A stretch of 8,598 nt of DNA from Betaproteobacteria bacterium (GCA_022601315.1 JAHZIU010000391.1:1-8598); one strand, 5' to 3'; counted from the first letter of the stretch, positions 1 through 6,935 are shown. Made by a program: numbers and translations. Notes: a model not told the origin generated them from the sequence alone.

Positions 1-115
1 GACAATCGGTTTAAGTATTCGAATCATTGATGCATTTCCAGTTCTCAAAAATTTTCCGGGTTCCTACAAACTGCTAACAGCCGGGATGATATCATTTATG
101 CTGGCTGCGACTTAA
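1..115 (+). CDS. C-terminus of an unidentified, probably membrane, protein (partial)
   Basis: An open frame entering from the left edge reads 37 codons from base 2 to a TAA at 113-115. The last residues are hydrophobic (KLLTAGMISFMLAAT) and look like the end of a membrane helix; the earlier part (IIDAFPVLKNFPGSYK) looks like a short loop. The start and most of the protein lie outside the window. I do not recognise the family. It runs in the same direction as trxC but is separated from it by about 210 bases, so a shared transcript is uncertain. The call rests only on an uninterrupted frame and membrane-like composition. Confidence 0.45.
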   Translation, partial: TIGLSIRIIDAFPVLKNFPGSYKLLTAGMISFMLAAT

Positions 116-327
116 GGAAACACCGGCTAATTCTGAACAAAATGGATAATGAGGTAAAATCTTTCAGTTTATGGTGCAATGAATCAGGTGAACTCGCTTG
201 GAATTCAAAGATAATTATGAGGCATTCTGTAATTTACCCGATGCAACTACAGAAAAAATATAAAAGCCTTTCGCTACTTACTAAAGCAGTATCTCAAGGT
301 TTCCTAGCAAACAAATGTGAAATAAAA

Positions 328-774
328 ATGAAAACTGCAATATCCTTACATATCGTGTGCCCACATTGCCATGCAATTAATCGTGTCCCGCAAGAACGAC
401 TGGATGCATCGCCTAAATGCGGCGCCTGTCACTTGAAATTATTCACTGCACAACCCATAGAATTGACTGAAAGTCATTTCAATCGACATCTTTCTCACAA
501 TGAGATTTCAGTGCTAGTCGATTTCTGGGCACCCTGGTGCGGGCCATGTAAAATGATGGCGCCAGCTTTTGCTAAAGCAACTGCTATCCTGGAACCAAAA
601 ATACGCCTGATAAAAGTAAACACTGAAGAACAGCCAGGGCTAGCTACCCGCCACAATATTCGCAGCATACCAACTTTGGCATTGTTTAGCGGCGGAAAAG
701 AAAAAGCACGACAAACCGGTGTAATGGACGAACAAGATCTTGTGCGATGGGCACAAACACATAACACTCAATAA
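328..774 (+). CDS. trxC: Thioredoxin 2 (zinc-finger thioredoxin TrxC)
   Basis: A cytoplasmic dithiol-disulfide oxidoreductase that reduces protein disulfides and is itself reduced by thioredoxin reductase. Taking the ATG at 328 gives 148 residues, close to the 139 of E. coli TrxC. The N-terminus carries the zinc-binding pairs typical of thioredoxin 2: CPHC (Cys11, Cys14) and CGAC (Cys31, Cys34). The thioredoxin fold follows, with active site WCGPC (Cys71, Cys74) in FWAPWCGPCK and the cis-proline loop IRSIPT (Pro115). The frame stays open upstream to an ATG at 142, but those 62 extra residues have no thioredoxin character, so I prefer 328. Its ribosome site is weak (GTGA about 8 bases upstream). 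The HtrA-type protease gene follows after 26 bases. The 212 bases before this gene show no other clear gene or convincing promoter. Confidence 0.93.
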   Translation: MKTAISLHIVCPHCHAINRVPQERLDASPKCGACHLKLFTAQPIELTESHFNRHLSHNEISVLVDFWAPWCGPCKMMAPAFAKATAILEPKIRLIKVNTEEQPGLATRHNIRSIPTLALFSGGKEKARQTGVMDEQDLVRWAQTHNTQ

Positions 775-800
775 TATAAACGACGAAGGAGAAAATACTC

Positions 801-1946
801 ATGTCCGATAGCGGTCGATTCATGTCCCGTTTAATCATCATTACACTGGTCGCCATGATTCTAATGTTGCTCTTTCGCAGCTCTCCAGATTTTTTTCGTC
901 TAGATTATTTCTTAGAAACAGAAAGACAAGAAAAAGCCGAACCACGCGTCGTGCAAGCGCGCGGCAGCTTAGCTGAAGACGAGCAAAGTACCATTGAGCT
1001 ATTTGAGAATACTCGTGACTCAGTGGTATTTATTACCACTCGCCAACGGGCAACGGATATTTGGCGGCGCGACAGTTCTTCCATTCCCCGTGGCACTGGC
1101 TCAGGTTTTATCTGGGATGATAATGGGCATATCATTACCAATCTGCATGTCATCACAGGCACCAGTTCTGCCACGGTTCGTCTGGCCGACGGCCGTGATT
1201 ACCAAGCGGGTCTGGTTGGCGCCAGCCCAGCACATGATATTGCCGTATTAAAAATAGGTATCGGTTATGAGCGACCCTCACCGGTACCCATCGGTGCCAG
1301 TCATGATCTCAAAGTTGGACAAAAAGTATTTGCGATCGGCAATCCTTTTGGCCTGGACTGGACACTCACAACAGGTATCGTTTCAGCGCTTGATCGATCA
1401 TTACCAGGTATAGAAGGACGCACTATTGATAACCTAATTCAAACAGATGCGGCAATCAACCCGGGTAATTCCGGTGGCCCACTATTAGATTCAGCGGGCC
1501 GATTGATCGGCATTAATACAGCGATATATAGTCCAAGTGGTGTCAGCGCGGGTATTGGTTTCGCTGTGCCGGTCGATACAATCAATCGTGTTGTTCCACA
1601 GCTCATCAGTCGTGGAAAATACATTCGGCCTGCTTTGGGAATTACGGTAGACGGAAAATTCAATGATCGGCTGGCAAGCATGTTGGGTGTCACTGGCATC
1701 GTCATATTAGGTGTAGACCCTGATTCTGCAGCAGAAACAGCAGGGTTAGTCGGCGCAATTATTTCACCTAATGGAAGTATTACCCCCAACGATATTATTG
1801 TCGCAGTCGATGATAAACCAATCGATTCGGTAGACGAATTACTCAAATTGCTCGATAAGCGTAAGGTTGGGGACACCATCCAAATCACCGTACAGCGTGA
1901 TGATGAAAAAATTGAAGTACCCATCACCCTGCAACCAGGCGAATAA
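801..1946 (+). CDS. Membrane-anchored HtrA/Deg serine protease with one PDZ domain
   Basis: A trypsin-like envelope protease of the HtrA family, 381 residues, expected to degrade or sense misfolded periplasmic proteins. Residues about 9-25 form a hydrophobic segment with no obvious cleavage site, so the enzyme is probably anchored with its catalytic part in the periplasm. The triad is complete: His116 (TNLHVITG), Asp146 (AHDIAVLKI) and Ser224 (NPGNSGGPLLD). A single PDZ domain covers about 275-378. Its first half (IRPALGI, then a longer loop before NDIIVAVDDKPI, then KVGDTI) resembles the DEG1-like class more than E. coli DegP. One PDZ and an N-terminal anchor recall DegS, but orthology is not shown. 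The start at 801 has a strong AAGGAG at 786-791. The gene lies 26 bases after trxC and 28 before the symporter. Confidence 0.9.
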   Translation: MSDSGRFMSRLIIITLVAMILMLLFRSSPDFFRLDYFLETERQEKAEPRVVQARGSLAEDEQSTIELFENTRDSVVFITTRQRATDIWRRDSSSIPRGTGSGFIWDDNGHIITNLHVITGTSSATVRLADGRDYQAGLVGASPAHDIAVLKIGIGYERPSPVPIGASHDLKVGQKVFAIGNPFGLDWTLTTGIVSALDRSLPGIEGRTIDNLIQTDAAINPGNSGGPLLDSAGRLIGINTAIYSPSGVSAGIGFAVPVDTINRVVPQLISRGKYIRPALGITVDGKFNDRLASMLGVTGIVILGVDPDSAAETAGLVGAIISPNGSITPNDIIVAVDDKPIDSVDELLKLLDKRKVGDTIQITVQRDDEKIEVPITLQPGE

Positions 1947-1974
1947 ACCCATTAATATGGTTGAAGATTAAACC

Positions 1975-3264
1975 ATGAATATGGCCAACAAGATAATCAT
2001 CTGGATGATTGCCGGTTTACTGCTGGGTAGTATGATTAATGCATTCGCCTCAGATGTTAACTTCATCCAGGATTACTTGGTGTATGGTTTATTTCATGTG
2101 ATGGGCGCAATATTCATTAGTTTATTGAAAATGCTGGTTGTTCCACTGGTTACTTTCTCATTAATTTGCGGTGTTTGCGGTATTGGCGATATCAACAAGC
2201 TAGGACGGGTGGGTATTAAAGCATTCTCTCTGTTCCTACTAACTACTGCGCTGGCCATCACTTTAGCCATTACTATTGCCGTCACCATCAATCCTGGCAA
2301 AGATTTCAATTTAGTACAAACAACCCAAACTGAATTTGTTGCACCTGAAGCACCGCCATTAACACAAGTCTTTATTGATCTTGTACCCAGTAATCCCGTA
2401 GCTGCATATGCAGAAGGCAATATGCTGCAAATCATCTTCTTTACGATATTGTTTGCCATTTGTTTGCTGATGATTGGTGAGCGCGGGCGCAGTATTGTCG
2501 AAGGTGTAGAAAAGTTAAACGACGTTATGATGCAGGTGGTGAATGTTGTCATGTCCATTGCGCCCTATGGCGTATTTGCCTTAATGGCAAAGACATTTGC
2601 ACTACAAGGACTCGAACTGATTTTACCGATGATTGGCTATTTTGGTGTAGTCATTCTGGTATTAATTATCCACGCAACCGGCACACTGATGCTGCTTTTA
2701 AAGCTTCTTGGGCACGTCGCTCCCTTGAAATTTCTCATAAAAATGCGTACTGCACAGATTTTTGCATTCAGCACATCCAGTTCTAATGCAACCATACCCG
2801 TTACACTCAGAACCGTTGAGAAACGTATGGGTGTTGATAACTCGACAGCATCCTTTGTTGTACCCTTTGGTGCAACCATTAATATGGATGGCACAGCTAT
2901 TATGCAAGGTGTAGCAACCGTCTTTATTGCCAATGTTTATGGTTTTGACCTGGGATTAACCGGCTATCTGACAGTCATCGGTATGGCAGTACTTGCCTCC
3001 ATCGGCACCGCTGGTGTGCCCGGCGTAGGACTCATTATGCTGGCCATGGTTTTCAATCAAGTGGGCTTACCGATTGAAGGTATTGCGCTAATAATGGGTG
3101 TAGATCGCCTGCTGGATATGATGCGTACTGCTGTTAATGTCACCGGAGACGGCGTTATCACCATGATTGTTGCACGTGGAGAAGACAACCTATCAATGGA
3201 TATATTTAATGACCCCAATGCTGGACTATTAGAACCTGTACAGTTACCGCATGAGACGAAATAG
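1975..3264 (+). CDS. Dicarboxylate/amino acid:cation symporter (SDF/DAACS family)
   Basis: A 429-residue inner-membrane secondary transporter of the glutamate/C4-dicarboxylate:cation symporter family (Glt_Ph fold), of usual length. The diagnostic parts are present in order: the serine-rich first re-entrant hairpin (FSTSSSNATIPVT, about 265-277), NMDGT at 303-307 in TM7, the second hairpin (GTAGVPGVG, 344-352), and the TM8 motif DRLLDMMRTAVNVTGD (377-392). Aligned with Glt_Ph, Asp381, Arg384, Thr385 and Asn388 match D394, R397, T398 and N401, and Asp377 and Asp392 match D390 and D405. The arginine is the residue that holds a substrate side-chain carboxylate, so glutamate, aspartate or a C4-dicarboxylate is more likely than a neutral amino acid. 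The start at 1975 has a modest GAAGA at 1963-1967; an ATG at 1981 is an alternative. It may be co-transcribed with the protease gene upstream. Confidence 0.92.
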   Translation: MNMANKIIIWMIAGLLLGSMINAFASDVNFIQDYLVYGLFHVMGAIFISLLKMLVVPLVTFSLICGVCGIGDINKLGRVGIKAFSLFLLTTALAITLAITIAVTINPGKDFNLVQTTQTEFVAPEAPPLTQVFIDLVPSNPVAAYAEGNMLQIIFFTILFAICLLMIGERGRSIVEGVEKLNDVMMQVVNVVMSIAPYGVFALMAKTFALQGLELILPMIGYFGVVILVLIIHATGTLMLLLKLLGHVAPLKFLIKMRTAQIFAFSTSSSNATIPVTLRTVEKRMGVDNSTASFVVPFGATINMDGTAIMQGVATVFIANVYGFDLGLTGYLTVIGMAVLASIGTAGVPGVGLIMLAMVFNQVGLPIEGIALIMGVDRLLDMMRTAVNVTGDGVITMIVARGEDNLSMDIFNDPNAGLLEPVQLPHETK

Positions 3265-3273
3265 AGAAACTTA

Positions 3274-3305
3274 GTATACCGTCACCGTCAACTTGATACG
3301 GATAC
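3274..3305 (+). terminator. Imperfect hairpin after the symporter gene, possible weak terminator
   Basis: Just past the symporter stop, GTATACCGT can pair with ACGGATAC, forming eight pairs with one bulged A around a loop of about 15 bases. No run of T follows, so it is not a classical intrinsic terminator. It lies between two convergent genes, where transcription should end. Confidence 0.2.
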
Positions 3306-3397
3306 ATCCAGGAAATGCCCATCGCCTCCGAGCCACGCCTTACCCCGAAACATCATATGAATGCTGTATCAGTGAATATCAATCAAATTACCAAGTA

Positions 3398-3631
3398 TTA
3401 GAGCCTATTCGCAATTTCCTGCTCTGCCACCAACCAATCTTGTTCTGCATCAGCACCATTCCCTTTAAAACCACGTTTTTCAGCACGAAAATATGCAGCA
3501 GTAGCAATCATTCTATGCCGATCAATTTCATTTGCCGTATTGATAATTTGGCTAGCTAACGTGGCCCTCTTTTTTTTAGCCGATTTTACATTCGATTTTT
3601 TAGTGTCTGTATCACTGTCTTTACTAACCAC
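3398..3631 (-). CDS. Small DUF2934-family protein
   Basis: A 77-residue protein read on the minus strand. The first 23 residues are charged and lysine-rich (KSAKKKR at about 16-22). Residues about 36-76 match the DUF2934 pattern: a helix around IDRHRMIATAAYFRAEKRGF, a short linker, then DAEQDWLVAEQEI. No biochemical role is established for this domain; these proteins are small and soluble. The frame opens with GTG codons at 3640 and 3631 and a TTG at 3634. The ribosome site AGGAGGTGG (3645-3637) overlaps the first GTG, so the GTG at 3631 is the best placed start. The overlapping plus-strand frame at 3293-3559 looks like no known family. The HTH gene lies 126 bases upstream on the same strand, so shared transcription is possible. 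Confidence 0.8.
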   Translation of the reverse strand: MVSKDSDTDTKKSNVKSAKKKRATLASQIINTANEIDRHRMIATAAYFRAEKRGFKGNGADAEQDWLVAEQEIANRL

Positions 3632-3636
3632 CAAAA

Positions 3637-3645
3637 CCACCTCCT
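3637..3645 (-). promoter_or_regulatory. Strong Shine-Dalgarno sequence that decides the DUF2934 start
   Basis: The minus strand reads AGGAGGTGG here, almost a full complement of the 16S rRNA 3' end. It covers the first possible GTG start (3640-3638). The GTG at 3631-3629 lies about eight bases past GGAGG, which is the normal spacing. Confidence 0.7.
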
Positions 3646-3757
3646 AATATTGAATTAAGAATCAATAGTCTTCTCTGCGGCCAATCGAACTTTAGTTTCC
3701 AGAATGTTCGCATGGGAATAAAATGATAAAAATAATGCGACCTGAATTCTGGCTTTA

Positions 3758-4120
3758 TTATTTATCACTAACCTGTGCATACAAAAAATCTTCATCTTCG
3801 GTTGCATGTAATGCTGAACGCCTACCGGTATCCCCTAGAATAGATAGAATCTGTTGAAACTCGGATCGGATCGTGGCAGGAGAGCGACGTAAATGAGCCG
3901 CAAGAACTTTGGCGCTTATTGTTTGCAGCGTTAGGCTTGCTTCCAATAACTCACGCTGTGCGGACGTTAGCGCGCAGTTTTGATCAATACCTTCAATAAG
4001 ACAAGATACATGCATCTTTGCGCGCCTGAGTTGGCCGATTTCCCAAATTTTATGACGGACTTGTTGCGGATTTAAGTTAATAGAATCGTTCTGGTATTTT
4101 CGTTGCGCTATGTTGATCAT
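3758..4120 (-). CDS. Short HTH protein, LuxR/GerE-like DNA-binding domain
   Basis: A protein of 120 residues, probably a DNA-binding regulator. Residues about 51-96 (LTSAQRELLEASLTLQTISAK, then VLAAHLRRSPATIRSEFQQIL) follow the layout of a LuxR/GerE-type helix-turn-helix: a leading LT..Q..LL helix, a positioning helix with AAHL, and a recognition helix beginning SPATIR. The N-terminal half (about 15-45) is charged and helical and matches no receiver or autoinducer domain, so no sensory input is visible. Two adjacent ATGs exist at 4123 and 4120. The ribosome site AGGAG (4131-4127) is six bases from the second and only three from the first, so I chose 4120. The gene ends in tandem TAA stops. 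A good promoter sits about 130 bases upstream. The target genes are unknown. A sigma-70 region-4-like fold is a possible alternative. Confidence 0.65.
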   Translation of the reverse strand: MINIAQRKYQNDSINLNPQQVRHKIWEIGQLRRAKMHVSCLIEGIDQNCALTSAQRELLEASLTLQTISAKVLAAHLRRSPATIRSEFQQILSILGDTGRRSALHATEDEDFLYAQVSDK

Positions 4121-4183
4121 CATAATCTCCTATTCAAATTAGGGAACTTACGAATGATAAGCACCTTCTATGTCATTTCAACG

Positions 4184-4193
4184 ACAAATTTGT
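4184..4193. repeat. Palindrome ACAAATTTGT in the leader of the HTH gene
   Basis: A perfect 10-base palindrome preceded by G, so it contains GACAAATT (4183-4190). The same eight bases recur at 4297-4304 in a second palindrome on the far side of the predicted promoter. It lies downstream of that promoter in the untranslated leader of the HTH gene, where an operator could sit. AT-rich palindromes of this size can also arise by chance. Confidence 0.3.
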
Positions 4194-4257
4194 GGCTGAT
4201 TTATGACACACTTGTGCAAGCAGGCCTGTAGAACATTTTCTTTTAAACCAGTTGCAT

Positions 4258-4285
4258 ATTATATATTGTAGAGAAGAAAAAACAA
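4258..4285 (-). promoter_or_regulatory. Predicted sigma70 promoter for the HTH gene
   Basis: On the minus strand the -10 is a perfect TATAAT (4263-4258) and the -35 is TTGTTT (4285-4280), with a 16-base spacer. Transcription would start near 4251 and give a leader of about 130 bases. It separates the HTH gene from the tonB unit ending at 4332, suggesting independent expression even though both read the same way. Confidence 0.5.
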
Positions 4286-4296
4286 TCTTGGAATGT

Positions 4297-4307
4297 GACA
4301 AATTGTC
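4297..4307. repeat. Palindrome GACAA-A-TTGTC upstream of the HTH promoter
   Basis: Perfect 5-base arms around one central base. It lies about 12 bases upstream of the predicted -35 element, an activator-like position, and shares GACAAATT with the palindrome at 4184-4193. It is also just past the end of the FecR-domain gene, but no T-run follows closely, so a terminator role is unlikely. Confidence 0.35.
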
Positions 4308-4331
4308 GCGCCTCTGAATAAATCTTGGCAA

Positions 4332-4868
4332 TTAATTCGTCAATGCACGTCGCCAAGGTGCAATTTCCAGTCCCACAACCGACGATTCTTCAATCACTTG
4401 ATTATTATCAAAATCGATACGCTGCCCTGCAAGTACAAGACGTGATTGATCACCAATAATCATTTCCAGTTGGCCACTGTTAATTGCAATATTGCTACTG
4501 TTATTAATTGTCTGCAAACTAAAGTTGGCGCCCATATCCCAAAAACGCACGTTACCGGTAATAATTTCAAGTCGATTGGTTTTTGCAGAGCTGCTGTTAC
4601 CACTGAAGTAGGTATTCCCTTGAATTATTTCAACCCTAGGTGGTTCGCTGTTAGTCACTGTTATGGAACTATTCTCATCCAATTCAACGCTAACAACAGG
4701 CGATAGCTCAATACGTTGATACTGGTCTGCTGTTGTCTCATAAAGCTGCGTTGATAAAGGTGGCGGAAGAATAAAGATTAGAGCACCTACCGACATCGCG
4801 ATTGCAGCGCTGAAAAAAGGCAGCAGAAATTTTTTCTTGCGAAATATTGAAACCGACGATTCATTCAT
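4332..4868 (-). CDS. FecR-domain periplasmic protein, short form, last gene of the tonB unit
   Basis: A 178-residue protein with a short basic N-terminus (FRKKK, 9-13), one membrane segment at about 14-35, and a periplasmic remainder. Residues about 43-160 follow the FecR domain (PF04773-like): a leading strand (YQRIELSPVVSVELDENSSI), the PPRVEIIQGNTYF strand pair, NRLEIITGNVRF, then INSGQLEMII and LVLAGQRI. Classical FecR has about 80 cytoplasmic residues that bind the ECF sigma factor FecI and a C-terminal part that contacts the receptor plug domain. Both are missing here, and no sigma gene is adjacent, so an anti-sigma role is doubtful. It starts 14 bases after the exbD stop with no clear ribosome site, so translation may depend on exbD. 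A structural or sensory role beside the TonB motor is inference only. Confidence 0.7.
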   Translation of the reverse strand: MNESSVSIFRKKKFLLPFFSAAIAMSVGALIFILPPPLSTQLYETTADQYQRIELSPVVSVELDENSSITVTNSEPPRVEIIQGNTYFSGNSSSAKTNRLEIITGNVRFWDMGANFSLQTINNSSNIAINSGQLEMIIGDQSRLVLAGQRIDFDNNQVIEESSVVGLEIAPWRRALTN

Positions 4869-4882
4869 TTATATATTTTGTC

Positions 4883-5302
4883 TTATTCTTGCGATGGGTC
4901 AGTAATAAAGCCGATTCTTGCCATGCCTGCCTTAGCTGCGATACTCATGACTTTTGCGACATGCTCATAATGAGCCAACTTGTCGGCCTTAATATGTAGT
5001 TCTGTATCAGGTTCTTGCTCAATAGTTTTTGAAAATTGAGGTGACAATTGCTCCAAATCAACCGGCTCACCATTCCAAAAAAGACTCCCATCTGTACGAA
5101 TGGCCAATTCAACATGTTCAGGTTGAGTAATATTTGGTGCACTCTCTGCCTTTGGCAAATCAATTTTTACCGAATGGGTCAGCAATGGCGCAGTAATGAT
5201 AAAAATAATTAGTAGCACTAACATGACATCCACTAAAGGCACAACATTGATTTCTGACATTGGTGCCTGACGACCACTATTATGCATACTACCAAATGCC
5301 AT
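4883..5302 (-). CDS. exbD: ExbD, TonB-system energy-transducing protein
   Basis: A 139-residue inner-membrane protein (E. coli ExbD has 141). With ExbB it forms the proton-driven stator complex that energises TonB. The short cytoplasmic tail is followed by one membrane helix at about 20-42 (INVVPLVDVMLVLLIIFIIT). It contains Asp25, the same number as the essential protonatable aspartate of E. coli ExbD. The rest is the periplasmic ExbD/TolR domain, with ELAIRTDGSLFWNGEPVDL and the closing IAAKAGMARIGFIT. Its ATG overlaps the exbB stop as TAATG, a mark of translational coupling, and a purine-rich AGGGGG lies just upstream. A TolR identity is less likely, since no tolA, tolB or pal gene is adjacent and a TonB gene is. 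Confidence 0.93.
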   Translation of the reverse strand: MAFGSMHNSGRQAPMSEINVVPLVDVMLVLLIIFIITAPLLTHSVKIDLPKAESAPNITQPEHVELAIRTDGSLFWNGEPVDLEQLSPQFSKTIEQEPDTELHIKADKLAHYEHVAKVMSIAAKAGMARIGFITDPSQE

Positions 5303-6057
5303 TACAGCCCCCTCTCAGAGATTGCGCTGGAAATTACAGGAGCTACGACATGTGGTGTTTGAGTTTCTGTACATGGGTCATTGCTATCGCCAACCGTAAT
5401 TAAGATAAATAAATCATGCGCAAAAGCATCCAGTCGTGCCAACCAGATACGATTACGACGTGTAAAAGCGTTATAGGCCAGAACGGCCGGAATTGCGACA
5501 GCCAAACCTAATGCAGTCATGATTAACGCTTCACCAACAGGTCCAGCCACTTTATCTAAGGTTCCCTGACCTGAGAGGCCAATCTGAATCAACGCATGAT
5601 AAATCCCCCAGACGGTACCAAACAAACCGATATACGGTGCAGCCGAACCAGCGGAAGCAATTAAAGTCAGCCCATTCTCAACCCGGGTGGACTCCTGATC
5701 TATGCCATTGCGCAGCGCACGGGTAATGAATTCACTTGTACCTCCCGCAGCCGCCAGTTTATGTAAACCATGTATCTTGGAATCTGAAGCGGCATCAATC
5801 CCTTGTTTTGCAAGCTCTGCAAATGCATTGTTGGGCGCTGCATCATTGAATGACACTTTGACATCCTGCAAAGAATCAACATCCCAAAAGTGTTTGAGAA
5901 ATTCATCCGCACGCTTTTTAGCAATATAATTGGCAATACTTTTAGTCACAATCAGATACCAGCTTGATACAGACAAAGATAGCAGCAGCACCAATACGCT
6001 GATACCAACGCCATCGATCTGCGCCAGAAATTGAGAAAAGCCAAATTGTTGTTCCAT
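5302..6057 (-). CDS. exbB: ExbB, TonB-system proton channel protein
   Basis: A 251-residue MotA/TolQ/ExbB-family inner-membrane protein (E. coli ExbB has 244). It forms the pentameric channel around ExbD that turns proton flow into force on TonB. Three membrane segments are visible: about 18-38, 130-155 and 175-197. The signature GSAAPYIGLFGTVWGI (137-152) holds Thr148, and GPVGEALIMTALGLAVAIP (172-190) holds Glu176 and Thr181. These three polar residues have the same numbers as the functionally important ones in E. coli ExbB. The frame opens at 6081, inside tonB, but the ATG at 6057 has AAGGAA nine bases upstream and gives the expected N-terminus (MEQQFGFSQF). It begins four bases after the tonB stop and shares one base with the exbD start. 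Confidence 0.93.
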   Translation of the reverse strand: MEQQFGFSQFLAQIDGVGISVLVLLLSLSVSSWYLIVTKSIANYIAKKRADEFLKHFWDVDSLQDVKVSFNDAAPNNAFAELAKQGIDAASDSKIHGLHKLAAAGGTSEFITRALRNGIDQESTRVENGLTLIASAGSAAPYIGLFGTVWGIYHALIQIGLSGQGTLDKVAGPVGEALIMTALGLAVAIPAVLAYNAFTRRNRIWLARLDAFAHDLFILITVGDSNDPCTETQTPHVVAPVISSAISERGL

Positions 6058-6061
6058 TAGA

Positions 6062-6760
6062 TTAGTTTCCTTGCAGTACAAAATTAAAAGGTTGCAAAGC
6101 TACAGCACGAACCGGTTGCCCATTGCGTATTGAAGGTACGCATTGCCAGCTTTTAACTGCTTCCAGAGCCGCTTTATCTAGCCGGTCGTAACCACTGCTA
6201 TCAACGACTTGCGCTTGATCAATAAGTCCATTCTCATCCAACTCTACACGCAGCATCAACTTGCCTTCCTCACCCATCCGACGAGAAATTGCCGGGTATG
6301 CTGGCGCCGATAATTTAGGGCAAGATACTGATAACTCAGAAGATAATGTCACTGGCCCCGTTTGCATTTGTGTTGGTGGCGATTCAACAACCGGCTCCGA
6401 AATAACCGCCTGCTCTATTACCGGCTCCGGTTCAGGTGGCGCAACCGGTTCTTGCTTTGGTAACACAGGGGCCTGTGTCACCAATCGTTCCAGTTTAGGT
6501 TTGGGTTCAGGCTTCTTAACCGGCTGCAATTCAACGGGTGGCAGTTCTGGTTGAGCTTTTGGTGCGGTTTCCGGTGCCGGTAGTGCAATGATATCTGCGA
6601 ATAATGTGACCAATTGTTCTGGTGGCGGAACTAATTTCTGGCTCATGAGCACATAAAACAGTGCGCCATGTAAAGCGAGTACAAACAATAACCCAGGCAA
6701 AGAAATGAATTTTCGCCGTGGCTGCAAATACTCTAAATTTTTCCGGGATAGTGATTGCAT
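6062..6760 (-). CDS. tonB: TonB, energy transducer to outer-membrane receptors
   Basis: A 232-residue TonB-family protein spanning the periplasm. A basic N-terminus (PRRK, 14-17) precedes one membrane helix at about 19-40 holding a histidine (His31), as in the E. coli TonB anchor. A proline/glutamate/lysine-rich rod covers about 44-130 (for example KKPEPKPK). The C-terminal domain (about 143-230) shows the family core YPAISRRMGEEGKLMLRVEL and SWQCVPSIRNGQPV. Cys147 and Cys207 flank this domain and could form a periplasmic disulfide. The ATG at 6760 is the only in-frame start after a TAA 36 bases upstream, yet no Shine-Dalgarno is visible. It is the first gene of tonB-exbB-exbD-FecR-domain, behind a Fur-box promoter about 170 bases upstream. 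No TonB-dependent receptor gene is in the window. Confidence 0.92.
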   Translation of the reverse strand: MQSLSRKNLEYLQPRRKFISLPGLLFVLALHGALFYVLMSQKLVPPPEQLVTLFADIIALPAPETAPKAQPELPPVELQPVKKPEPKPKLERLVTQAPVLPKQEPVAPPEPEPVIEQAVISEPVVESPPTQMQTGPVTLSSELSVSCPKLSAPAYPAISRRMGEEGKLMLRVELDENGLIDQAQVVDSSGYDRLDKAALEAVKSWQCVPSIRNGQPVRAVALQPFNFVLQGN

Positions 6761-6935
6761 TACAAGGTGGGAGAAAAGATCAGAGGGTACTCGGATTTAA
6801 TTATGAATTATTGTATGACGATAAAAACTGTCCGTTTAACTCACAATTTATCAGAATATCAGAAAACCCCAAGAAACACGCTTGCCAGTGACAGAAAGAA
6901 TAAGACATGAATTAAAACGAACTACACAAATAGAT

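Noticed and set aside
142..327. A 62-residue N-terminal extension of thioredoxin 2 from an upstream ATG
   Set aside because: The extension has no thioredoxin-family character, and the ATG at 328 gives the standard zinc-finger start and length.
3293..3559. Plus-strand frame of 88 codons
   Set aside because: It overlaps the DUF2934 gene antisense, has no family resemblance and no good ribosome site; the minus-strand reading has both.
6801..6908. Minus-strand 35-codon frame in the tonB leader, starting MSYSFCHWQACF
   Set aside because: It has no ribosome site or recognisable family. It is mentioned only as a possible leader peptide, not called as a gene.
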